Of a stretch of 48,081 nt of DNA, positions 8,134 through 15,065 are shown piece by piece. Both the position numbers and the translations under genes were made by a program. Position 1 is the stretch's first letter; every line of letters begins with the position of its first letter. The DNA comes from Peptoniphilaceae bacterium (lineage in GTDB: Bacteria > Bacillota > Clostridia > Tissierellales > Peptoniphilaceae): NCBI GenBank assembly GCA_910589545.1, contig CAJUSY010000007.1:1-48081 (forward strand). The letters run 5' to 3'. A model generated the notes under the pieces. It ran no database searches. It was not told the origin of the DNA and saw only the letters and a list, made by a program, of their open reading frames with translations.

Positions 8134-8613
8134 TCAATAAATAACTGTTTTATTTTTCTTTTCTTCTGGCCAATTACAAATACTTCTAGCAGGACATCTG
8201 AAACACATCCTAGATAGCTTGTCTGCTTTGTAAAAAATCTCTATAAATCTATCATCATTTTCTTCATTAGTTCTATGATGTTTAATCGCACTTATTATTC
8301 GTTTTTTTGACTCATCATTAAAATCTAAATCTTTCAAAATTTCTTGTGCAATTTCTTGTGATAATATACTGTGATTGATCCCTGTATCTACTTCGTCAGC
8401 TCTTCCCAAATCATGCAAAAGAGCCGTAACATAAATCAAATCTTTATCTATATTCAAATTTTCTTCTAGGTTAATAATATGGCAGATTCTAGCTACATCC
8501 ATAAGATGAGAGAAATCATGTTTGCAAAATACACGAGTTTTCTCATCATCTTCAATTTTATTTATTTTTTCTTTGAATAAATTGTGATTAAGGACAATGT
8601 CGGTATTTTTCAT
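8134..8613 (-). CDS. HD-domain phosphohydrolase within the folate operon
   Basis: A 159-residue protein with the HD metal-binding pattern: HDFSHLMDVARICHI (first His near 32), the TALLHDLGRADE doublet near 66-72, INHSILSQEIA, and IKHHRTNEE near 112-120. HD-domain proteins are metal-dependent phosphohydrolases acting on nucleotides and related phosphates. The C-terminus has a small Cys cluster (CFRCPARSIC), perhaps a metal site. Its ATG overlaps the folE stop by 1 nt (TAATG), and folP follows 11 nt later, so it is embedded in the folate operon under the THF riboswitch. No NudB-type Nudix enzyme is present. It is therefore a candidate for removing phosphates from 7,8-dihydroneopterin triphosphate; that function is inference from position only. 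Confidence 0.85.
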   Translation of the reverse strand: MKNTDIVLNHNLFKEKINKIEDDEKTRVFCKHDFSHLMDVARICHIINLEENLNIDKDLIYVTALLHDLGRADEVDTGINHSILSQEIAQEILKDLDFNDESKKRIISAIKHHRTNEENDDRFIEIFYKADKLSRMCFRCPARSICNWPEEKKNKTVIY

Positions 8614-9167
8614 TATAATCCCATTAATCTGTATGCTTCGTTTTTCAAATCCAAATCTTCTTCAAAAGCTCCTCTTGCTACTGAAGTCATTGTTGAAGTA
8701 CCTGGTTTTTTAACTCCTCTCATATTCATGCACATGTGTTCAGCTTCAATAGTAACCAAACATCCTTTACAATGTAAATATTCCATTAAAGCATCTGCTA
8801 TTTCAATATTCAAACGCTCTTGAAGTTGTGGTTTTTTTGAATAAACATCAACAGTTCGAGCTAATTTTGAAAGTCCAGCTACTCTCTTATTTGGAATGTA
8901 GGCAATATTAACTTTTCCCCAGAATGGTAGTAAATGATGTTCACACATAGAATAGAAAGGAATATCCTTTTCTATAACCATATTATCATCAACTATTTCA
9001 AAAGATTTTGACAAATGCACTTTCGCATCTTGATTTAGTCCACTAAAAATTTCTTCGTACATTCTAGCTACTCTTTGAGGTGTTTCTAAAAGTCCTTCTC
9101 TATTTGGATTTTCACCAATAGCTTCTATTATCATTGACACTGCTTGTTCAATTTTTTCTTTATCCAT
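8613..9167 (-). CDS. folE: GTP cyclohydrolase I (FolE)
   Basis: A 184-residue type I GTP cyclohydrolase with ENPNREGLLETPQRVARMYE near the N-terminus. The zinc and active-site segment is FYSMCEHHLLPFWGKVNIAYIP, followed by GLSKLARTVDVYSKKPQLQE and the second zinc Cys in HLHCKGC. It opens the folate pathway by converting GTP to dihydroneopterin triphosphate. It is the first gene after the THF riboswitch leader, with GAGAGGG as ribosome binding site. The stop overlaps the HD gene by 1 nt. The class is unambiguous (not FolE2). Confidence 0.97.
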   Translation of the reverse strand: MDKEKIEQAVSMIIEAIGENPNREGLLETPQRVARMYEEIFSGLNQDAKVHLSKSFEIVDDNMVIEKDIPFYSMCEHHLLPFWGKVNIAYIPNKRVAGLSKLARTVDVYSKKPQLQERLNIEIADALMEYLHCKGCLVTIEAEHMCMNMRGVKKPGTSTMTSVARGAFEEDLDLKNEAYRLMGL

Positions 9168-9195
9168 TTAAATCCCTCTCTTTTATAAAAATATA

Positions 9196-9215
9196 GGAGC
9201 ACTCGAGAGTGCTCC
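9196..9215 (-). other. GC-rich hairpin between the riboswitch terminator and the folE RBS
   Basis: GGAGCACT / AGTGCTCC forms an 8-bp stem with a 4-nt loop. It starts immediately after the T-run of the riboswitch terminator and is followed on the minus strand by a weak T-rich stretch. Its 3' arm TGCTCC can also pair with GGAGCA in the 5' arm of that terminator. It may be a second terminator or an RNA-stability element; the function is not known. Confidence 0.5.
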
Positions 9216-9222
9216 AAAAAAA

Positions 9223-9252
9223 AGCATTATCCTATATTTCAAAGATAATGCT
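9223..9252 (-). terminator. Intrinsic terminator of the THF riboswitch
   Basis: Stem AGCATTATC / GATAATGCT, with an 8-nt T-run on the minus strand (As at 9216-9223). It lies between the aptamer and folE and so is the likely expression platform. Confidence 0.85.
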
Positions 9253-9264
9253 CCCACTAATTCA

Positions 9265-9360
9265 TGTTATCAGCGGAAGCGGCATTGACATCGCAATAAT
9301 TTCGTTAATGGGCAACTCCCTATCCCATTACACTAAACGCATCAACCCTACTCTGTAATT
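9265..9360 (-). ncRNA. Tetrahydrofolate (THF, folT-type) riboswitch aptamer
   Basis: On the minus strand this leader holds the conserved segments of the THF riboswitch in order: ACAGAGTAGG at the 5' side, GCGTTTAGTG, GGGA...GTTGCC, ACGAAA, and GCCGCTTCCGCTG at the 3' side. P1 can form from TTACAG with CTG(A)TAA. It lies directly upstream of folE and its four-gene operon, where THF riboswitches commonly occur, and is followed by a strong terminator at 9223-9252. Ligand binding is expected to favour termination when reduced folates are plentiful. The call rests on motif recall and gene context rather than a covariance search. Confidence 0.88.
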
Positions 9361-9363
9361 ATT

Positions 9364-9372
9364 ATTATACCA
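9364..9372 (-). promoter_or_regulatory. Extended -10 promoter of the folate leader
   Basis: Minus-strand TGGTATAAT just before the aptamer, so transcription would begin at its 5' edge. No strong -35 is seen. The upstream region overlaps the end of the 71-residue gene. Confidence 0.65.
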
Positions 9373-9386
9373 CACTTATGTGATTT

Positions 9387-9602
9387 TTAATCTTGATATC
9401 TTAACCCATCAAAGTGAAAATAGTCAATCATATCATCATCTTCATAGATAATGATATCAGATGGTTCTCTATTTCTTTCAGCTACATTGAAACAGTCTTC
9501 AAGCTTTGCGTATTCAACAGCTCTGCAAGTATTTTGAACTGCAAAATCAAATTTTCCATCTTTGTATTTTTCAATAAAATCTTTTTTTGTTAAATCATTC
9601 AT
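9387..9602 (-). CDS. Small acidic protein, unknown function
   Basis: A 71-residue protein starting MNDLTKKDFIEKYKDGKF, with a distinctly acidic stretch (YEDDDMIDYFHFDG) near the C-terminus and two cysteines. It has no signal peptide or membrane helix, and I do not recognise the family. It overlaps the end of the DUF697 GTPase gene by 8 nt, which supports translation and suggests a functional partner of that GTPase. The Shine-Dalgarno (AAAGAAGAAAAACG) is weak, consistent with coupling to the upstream gene. Confidence 0.6.
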   Translation of the reverse strand: MNDLTKKDFIEKYKDGKFDFAVQNTCRAVEYAKLEDCFNVAERNREPSDIIIYEDDDMIDYFHFDGLRYQD

Positions 9603-10713
9603 CGTTTTTCTTCTTTCTATTCTTCAAATATTCTGTATATGTTTTTTGCATTAATTTTTCAATTTCAGAAAAATTCATGTTAATTCCTAGCTTTTCTCTT
9701 TTAGCAATATAACTCAAAACTTCTATATAGCTCATGGCTAAAGCAGTAGTCATTATAGATGCAGTAGCTGCAGAAATTAATCCACCAGCTAAACTACCTA
9801 TTCCTGGAATAAACTTCAAAGCATTTGTTACTATAAATCTTCCTGCAAAAGTAGCCCCTCCAGTTCCTCCTATTGCCGCTATGATTGAAGCAACCCTTTG
9901 CTTATCCATTGATATTCCAAATATAGAATTAATATGAGCTATCATTCCAATTTGCATTGGCACTAAAATCGATGCATCTGAGAAAGGTATAGGAACAAAT
10001 CCAATACCAAAAGCTGTTTTTATATATCTTTTTGCCCAACGTCTTGCCGTTTTTGCTTTTAAATCAATATCGACATGTTGGGCATTAATAAAAGAATTTT
10101 TAATTTCCTCATCTAAAAGTTCAAAGCTTTTAGTCATCAGCTCTTTTAATCCTTTTTCTTCAATGACCATATCGTTAATTCGGTATGGCTTTGCAAGTAT
10201 TCCAATAATATCTGCCACGTCCAAATTCAAATCTTGAATGTATTCTTTTAATTTTTCAGAATTTTCTCCTAATGATTGTGTTAAGACTATAATTACTGGT
10301 GCAAACTGTTTTAATGAGTTAATAAGAGATATTTCAGAATCTTCTATCCTAGATCCATTTGAGTTAATACAATAATATATCAAATGTATTTTATCTTTTT
10401 CCCCTTGATGTTTCAAATCTTTTAATAAAGTTGTTATTTCTGTAAGGACTTCTCTTTGATTTTGTGAGTTAAGTTCAAGTCCTTGAGTATCATATAAATT
10501 AATAGGAATATTTTCTTTAGTAATTTTTTGTAAATATTTAGTGACAGGCTTTCCAACTCCTGTCTCCACTAAATTATCTCTAAACATTCCATTAATTAAC
10601 GTTGATTTACCAACTCCAGTTTTTCCAACCAATAATATATTTATTGGACTCATTTTTTGTATTTCTTCACTTGTTTTACCAAGCACTTCATTTATCAAAT
10701 CGTAATTGTTCAT
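9595..10713 (-). CDS. Era-like GTPase with C-terminal DUF697 domain
   Basis: A 372-residue protein. Residues ~24-200 form a P-loop GTPase: G1 LLVGKTGVGKSTLING (28-43), G3 DTQGLEL near 97, and a G4-like VLTQS in place of the canonical NKxD. From ~215 a DUF697-like domain follows (RRWAKRYIKTAFGIG, VPIPFSDASILVPMQIGMIAHI) with glycine- and alanine-rich hydrophobic segments suggesting membrane contact. Proteins of this architecture are poorly characterised and are sometimes linked to stress or membrane functions. It overlaps a 71-residue acidic gene by 8 nt, forming a two-gene unit between groESL and the folate operon. The altered G4 motif may affect guanine specificity. Confidence 0.8.
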   Translation of the reverse strand: MNNYDLINEVLGKTSEEIQKMSPINILLVGKTGVGKSTLINGMFRDNLVETGVGKPVTKYLQKITKENIPINLYDTQGLELNSQNQREVLTEITTLLKDLKHQGEKDKIHLIYYCINSNGSRIEDSEISLINSLKQFAPVIIVLTQSLGENSEKLKEYIQDLNLDVADIIGILAKPYRINDMVIEEKGLKELMTKSFELLDEEIKNSFINAQHVDIDLKAKTARRWAKRYIKTAFGIGFVPIPFSDASILVPMQIGMIAHINSIFGISMDKQRVASIIAAIGGTGGATFAGRFIVTNALKFIPGIGSLAGGLISAATASIMTTALAMSYIEVLSYIAKREKLGINMNFSEIEKLMQKTYTEYLKNRKKKNDE

Positions 10714-10785
10714 TATCTCACCAACTTAATGTATATATACCCGATATCCATTTTCAACTAACATTTTTAGTTCCTTGAAAAAAAA

Positions 10786-10806
10786 GATGAGGAATATATC
10801 CTCACC
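10786..10806 (-). terminator. Terminator of groESL
   Basis: Minus-strand stem GGTGAGGA / TCCTCATC (one G-U pair, 5-nt loop) followed by eight Ts, just after the groEL stop. Confidence 0.85.
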
Positions 10807-10816
10807 TTTGATTTGT

Positions 10817-12436
10817 CTACATATACGCGCCAGGACCTGGTTGAGGCATGGCTGGTTCGTCTTCTTTTATTGAAACGACTGCTGCTTCTGTTGTCAATAA
10901 TAAACTTGCAACAGATGCTGCATTTTGTAATGCAGATAATGTTACTTTTGTTGGATCTACAATACCAGCTTTTAACATATCTACATATTCGCCTTTGTAT
11001 GCATCAAATCCGATTCCTTTGTCTTTATTTTTAACATTTTCAACAATAACTGATCCATCGATACCGGCATTTATTGCAATTTGTTTTACAGGTTCTTCCA
11101 AAGCTTTTAGAATAATTTTTACTCCTGTTTTTTCGTCTCCTTCAACTTCATCTACAAGTTTTTCAACTTCTTCAAGAACATCAATAAGAACTGTTCCACC
11201 ACCAGCTACAATACCTTCTTCAACAGCTGCTCTTGTAGCTGCCAAGGCATCTTCTATTCTCAATTTTCTTTCTTTTAATTCTGTTTCAGTAGCTGCACCT
11301 ACTTCTATTACTGCAACTCCACCAGATAATTTTGCTAATCTTTCTTGAAGTTTTTCTCTATCGTATTCAGAATCAGTTTCTGGAATTCTGTTTTGAATTT
11401 GGTTAATTCTTTCTTCTATCTTAGATTGTTCACCATTTCCGTCAACAATAGTCGTCTTGTCTTTTGATACATTGACTTTTCTTGCTCTTCCAAGCATATC
11501 AAATGATGCATCTTTTAATTCGATTCCCAAATCTTCTGTGATCAATTTAGCTCCAGTTAAAATACATATATCTTCAAGCATTTCTTTTCTTCTATCCCCA
11601 AAGCCTGGTGCCTTCACTGCTACACAGTTGAATGTTCCTCTGATTTTATTTAAAACTAAAGTTGCTAATGCTTCACCTTCAACATCTTCTGCAATTATAA
11701 ATAATGGCTTACCTTGTTGAACAACTTGTTCAAGTAATGGTAAAATATCTTGAATATTTGTAATTTTTCTGTCAGTAACTAAAATAAATGGATCTTCCAT
11801 TGCAGCTACCATCTTATCTGAATCAGAAACCATATAAGGAGATACATATCCTCTATCGAATTCCATACCTTCTACTACATTCAATGTAGTTCCCATGGAT
11901 TTTGATTCTTCAACAGTAATTACACCATTGTTTCCAACTTTTTCCATAGCTTCCGCAATTAGTTTCCCAATAGTTTCATCAGCTGCTGATACGCTACCAA
12001 CATTTGCTATTTCTTCTTTTGTAGTAACACTGTGACTTCTTGCTTTAATAGCTTCCACAGATTTTTCAACAGCTTTTCGGATACCTTTTTGTAAAACAAT
12101 TGGATTAGCACCAGCTGCTAAGTTCTTCAAACCTTCTCTAATAATTGCTTGTGCTAAAAGTGTTGCAGTAGTGGTACCATCACCTGCTACATCATTTGTT
12201 TTAGTAGCAACTTCTTTTACTAATTGGGCACCCATGTTTTCGTACTCATCTTCGAGTTCGATTTCCCTTGCAATTGAAACACCGTCATTTGTAATTAAAG
12301 GTGCGCCATATTCTTTATCTAAAACTACATTACGTCCTTTAGGTCCTAATGTAACTTTTACTGTATCCGATAATTTATTAATACCTTCTACCATGCTTTT
12401 ACGAGCATCGTCAGAAAATTTAATTTGTTTTGCCAT
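10817..12436 (-). CDS. groL: Chaperonin GroEL (Hsp60)
   Basis: A 539-residue chaperonin, full length. Signatures include VTLGPKGRNVVLDKEYGAP, TNDVAGDGTTTATLLAQAI (ATP site), AAVEEGIVAGGGT and the equatorial-domain C-terminus. It forms the GroEL tetradecamer with GroES, encoded 13 nt upstream. The C-terminal tail is PAMPQPGPGAYM and lacks the usual Gly-Gly-Met repeats. Expression is under the CIRCE operator upstream of groES. GATGAGGATAGATTTT-type spacing upstream (GGAGGATAG) gives a good ribosome binding site. Confidence 0.98.
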   Translation of the reverse strand: MAKQIKFSDDARKSMVEGINKLSDTVKVTLGPKGRNVVLDKEYGAPLITNDGVSIAREIELEDEYENMGAQLVKEVATKTNDVAGDGTTTATLLAQAIIREGLKNLAAGANPIVLQKGIRKAVEKSVEAIKARSHSVTTKEEIANVGSVSAADETIGKLIAEAMEKVGNNGVITVEESKSMGTTLNVVEGMEFDRGYVSPYMVSDSDKMVAAMEDPFILVTDRKITNIQDILPLLEQVVQQGKPLFIIAEDVEGEALATLVLNKIRGTFNCVAVKAPGFGDRRKEMLEDICILTGAKLITEDLGIELKDASFDMLGRARKVNVSKDKTTIVDGNGEQSKIEERINQIQNRIPETDSEYDREKLQERLAKLSGGVAVIEVGAATETELKERKLRIEDALAATRAAVEEGIVAGGGTVLIDVLEEVEKLVDEVEGDEKTGVKIILKALEEPVKQIAINAGIDGSVIVENVKNKDKGIGFDAYKGEYVDMLKAGIVDPTKVTLSALQNAASVASLLLTTEAAVVSIKEDEPAMPQPGPGAYM

Positions 12437-12449
12437 AAAATCTATCCTC

Positions 12450-12734
12450 CTATTCTACAACTGCTAAAATATCTTCGTATTTAACTAAAATGTAATCAGT
12501 ATCTTCTAATTTTATTTCTGTTCCAGCGTATTTTGAATATATAACTTTATCTCCAACTTTAATGTTGCCCTTCATTTTTTCATCTTCTTCTACTTCAGAA
12601 CCAATAGCTATTACTTCTGCATAAACAGGAGCTTCTTTTGCTGAAGATGGGAGAACTATTCCAGAGAATGTTTTTTCTTCTTCTTTTTCTTCTTTTTTTA
12701 ATACTAATCTATCGCCGATAGGTTTTAAATTCAT
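12450..12734 (-). CDS. groS: Co-chaperonin GroES (Hsp10)
   Basis: A 94-residue GroES with LKPIGDRLVLKK at the start, the mobile loop EEKTFSGIVLPSSAKE, and KVGDKVIYSKYAGTEIK near the end. It caps GroEL. The AAGGAGGATAATT ribosome binding site and the CIRCE element lie just upstream, and groEL follows after 13 nt. This is the standard operon order. Confidence 0.98.
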   Translation of the reverse strand: MNLKPIGDRLVLKKEEKEEEKTFSGIVLPSSAKEAPVYAEVIAIGSEVEEDEKMKGNIKVGDKVIYSKYAGTEIKLEDTDYILVKYEDILAVVE

Positions 12735-12759
12735 AATTATCCTCCTTCAGAATCTTTTG

Positions 12760-12786
12760 TTAGCACTCTATCTCGTTGAGTGTTAA
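12760..12786. promoter_or_regulatory. CIRCE operator (HrcA binding site)
   Basis: TTAGCACTC-N9-GAGTGTTAA, the classic 9-9-9 CIRCE with a single mismatch in the right arm (T for C). It starts a few nt after the -10 element, so bound HrcA should block transcription initiation and mRNA start. hrcA itself is not in the window. Confidence 0.95.
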
Positions 12787-12795
12787 TTCTCTTAT

Positions 12796-12824
12796 ATAAT
12801 AAACCACACACTTGTTTTTTTCAA
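12796..12824 (-). promoter_or_regulatory. Sigma-A promoter of groESL
   Basis: Minus-strand -35 TTGAAA (12824-12819), 17 bp, -10 TATTAT (12801-12796), immediately upstream of CIRCE. Confidence 0.8.
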
Positions 12825-12852
12825 ATGGTTTTATTTTGATTTAAATAAAAAT

Positions 12853-12869
12853 ATCATGTATTTTATGAT
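12853..12869 (-). terminator. Weak hairpin after the DNA glycosylase gene
   Basis: ATCAT / ATGAT with an AT-rich extension and a T-rich minus-strand tail, about 45 nt after the stop at 12912. It is a poor stem; if it is not a terminator, the glyS transcript could run into groESL. Confidence 0.3.
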
Positions 12870-12911
12870 TTTATCTAATTTTTTCTTGTTTTTACTGTGA
12901 TCTTATAATTA

Positions 12912-13796
12912 CTATTTTCCAATTGTGTTTTCTCTTCCGTAATAAAACAAATATTGTTGAGCATATCCAGCATAATCTCCAAACAAATCGTCTGCATATT
13001 TTGCAATTAAATTTTTATTGGTTTCTTCTTTAATAAACAAATACTCCATAACTCTCTTTATCCACACATCTACGGGGAAGGTATTGTGTCTATTGTATGA
13101 AAATAGCATAATACAATCAGCGACTTTAGGACCTACTCCGGGAAGTTTGATTAATTCTTTTCTTAATTCTTCGTTTGATAAGTTATCTATTTCCAAAATA
13201 TCAAACTCGTTATTTGCAACCATATTTGACACATCTACAATTCTTTTATCTCTGAATCCAACACGGCACACTTCTCTCATTTCTTCCACTGGTACTTTTG
13301 CTAAATCTTCAGGCTTAGGAAAAGAATACAATTTTCTACCGTTAAATTCTCCCAAAAATTTTCCGTAATTTTCACAAATTATATTTACGGATTTCATGAT
13401 TCTAGGTATTTGATTGTTTGCTGAGATTATGAATGAAATTATTGTAGAAAATTTATCTTGATTTAATATTCTGATTCCATCACCATATTCTAATGCATTT
13501 TTTAAAGTTTCATTGAAAGATAATTTTTCTTTGATTTTTGAATAATCTGTTTTCAAATCAAAATAATTTTCCCATTTTTTATAGTAATCATCTTCTGTAC
13601 AGTTTTTGATATAAACGTAATCTCCAACCAAACTTACATTACAGTACATATCACCATCAACAGTTGTATAGGACATATCGTCTTCTTTGTACCATCTAAA
13701 CGCCTGCCCACATTCAAAAATGTGGGTAGGGTTAAAAGATGATTGTTTAATTTTAGTAAGTTTTAATTCATCATTAAATTCTATTTGTGTTTGCAT
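12912..13796 (-). CDS. OGG1-like 8-oxoguanine DNA glycosylase (HhH-GPD)
   Basis: About 294 residues. The N-terminal OGG1-type domain has FNPTHIFECGQAFRW and a DGDMYCNV strand. The HhH-GPD domain has ISANNQIPRIMKSVNIIC, the hairpin LPGVGPKVADCIMLF (Lys of the GPK being the likely catalytic lysine), and the catalytic Asp in FPVDVWIKRVME. It should excise oxidised guanine and nick via beta-elimination. The ATG at 13796 overlaps the glutamate dehydrogenase stop (TAATG); an ATG three codons upstream (13805) is possible but has a worse Shine-Dalgarno distance. It is last in the glyS-gdh unit. The family also includes AlkA-like enzymes; the DGD and F/W context favours OGG1. Confidence 0.88.
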   Translation of the reverse strand: MQTQIEFNDELKLTKIKQSSFNPTHIFECGQAFRWYKEDDMSYTTVDGDMYCNVSLVGDYVYIKNCTEDDYYKKWENYFDLKTDYSKIKEKLSFNETLKNALEYGDGIRILNQDKFSTIISFIISANNQIPRIMKSVNIICENYGKFLGEFNGRKLYSFPKPEDLAKVPVEEMREVCRVGFRDKRIVDVSNMVANNEFDILEIDNLSNEELRKELIKLPGVGPKVADCIMLFSYNRHNTFPVDVWIKRVMEYLFIKEETNKNLIAKYADDLFGDYAGYAQQYLFYYGRENTIGK

Positions 13797-15061
13797 TAAT
13801 ACCATCCGCGTATTTTCATTGTCTCGTTAATCTTTTTGATTGAATGTACATAAGCAGCTTGTCTCAATGTTATATTAAGCTTTTCAGATAATTCCCAAAT
13901 TTCATCAAATGATTTATTAATCAATTGATATTCTTTGTCTCTGACTTCTTCCCCAGACCAATAATATCCTGCTTTATTTTGTACCCATTCAAAATAAGAT
14001 ACAGTTACTCCGCCAGAGTTTGCCAAAATATCTGGAACAATAACTACATTTTTTTCATTTAAGATTTCATCTGCATCCTTTGTTATAGGTCCATTTGCAC
14101 CTTCTACAATGATTGTCGCTTTAATTGAATTAACATTTTCAGTTGTAATTGCATTTTCCAAAGCAGCAGGAATCAAAACATCAACATCAGCTGCGAAAAA
14201 ATCCTCATTTGAAATTACTTCGCATCCTTCAATGTTAGCAAAGTCTTTTTCTTTTGTTTGAGCAATTTCGTAGCATTCTTCAAAGTTGAATCCGTCTTCC
14301 TTGTGAATTGCAAATACTCCTCTTTGCTTATTGCATTCCATGATGTATTTGACTTTCATACCATGTTCAAGCACGTATTTTAAAGTATAAATACCAACAT
14401 TACCTAATCCTTGTAATGCAACAGTCGTTTCTTCTAGTTTTTTATTCAAATATAAAACAGCTTTTTTTGCACTTAGAGCTACTGAAAATCCTGTAGCTTC
14501 TGTTCTTCCCAATGATCCCCCAAACTCAATTGGTTTACCAGTGAAAGTTCCCATTTGATTAGTACCAGTTAATTTGTTGTACTCATCAGCCATCCAACTC
14601 ATAATTTTCCCATTTGTATTAACATCTGGAGCTGGAATATCAAAATCTTCTCCTAAATACTTATACATTCCATCAACAAATCCTCTAGATAATCTTTCTA
14701 ATTCACCTTCAGAAAGTTTTGATGGATCCACAATTATTCCACCTTTTCCTCCACCATAAGGTAGGTTTGTTACTTGGCATTTAAAAGTCATCCATATAGA
14801 CAAAGCTTTAACTTCATCTAAGTTAACATCTTCTCTAAATCTTAATCCACCTTTTGTAGGACCCATTGCATTATTATGTTGTGATCTATATCCTTTAAAT
14901 ACTTTCATTGATCCATCATCCATTTTCACTGGAATATTTATTTCAATGACTCTGTAGGGATCTTTTAATAATTCATAAACGCTATCGCCTAATTTTAAAA
15001 TTTCGCAAGCTTTTTTAATTTGATATCTTGCGTTTTCCAACGGATTTAATGTTTCTGTCAT
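13796..15061 (-). CDS. gdhA: Glutamate dehydrogenase, NAD-type (hexameric)
   Basis: A 421-residue Glu/Leu/Phe/Val dehydrogenase. The N-terminal domain carries GPTKGGLRFREDV, TFKCQVTNLPYGGGKGGI (substrate Lys) and the PAPDVNT motif with the catalytic Asp. The Rossmann domain has VALQGLGNVGIYTLKY and VEGANGPIT, with NSGGVTVSYFEW near the end. Length and motifs match RocG/GudB-type catabolic enzymes, which form 2-oxoglutarate and ammonia from glutamate, as expected in an amino-acid-fermenting anaerobe. The start at 15061 is chosen because GGAG lies 10 nt upstream and MTETLNPLE is family-like. That Shine-Dalgarno is inside the last codons of glyS, 4 nt before this ATG, so the gene is translationally coupled to glyS and probably transcribed through the Gly T-box leader. 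Confidence 0.95.
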   Translation of the reverse strand: MTETLNPLENARYQIKKACEILKLGDSVYELLKDPYRVIEINIPVKMDDGSMKVFKGYRSQHNNAMGPTKGGLRFREDVNLDEVKALSIWMTFKCQVTNLPYGGGKGGIIVDPSKLSEGELERLSRGFVDGMYKYLGEDFDIPAPDVNTNGKIMSWMADEYNKLTGTNQMGTFTGKPIEFGGSLGRTEATGFSVALSAKKAVLYLNKKLEETTVALQGLGNVGIYTLKYVLEHGMKVKYIMECNKQRGVFAIHKEDGFNFEECYEIAQTKEKDFANIEGCEVISNEDFFAADVDVLIPAALENAITTENVNSIKATIIVEGANGPITKDADEILNEKNVVIVPDILANSGGVTVSYFEWVQNKAGYYWSGEEVRDKEYQLINKSFDEIWELSEKLNITLRQAAYVHSIKKINETMKIRGWY

Positions 15062-15065
15062 ATAA

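Noticed and set aside
10848..12467. Several plus-strand open frames over groEL and groES
   Set aside because: They are antisense to clear chaperonin genes, with low-complexity Ser/Thr-rich products and no ribosome binding sites.
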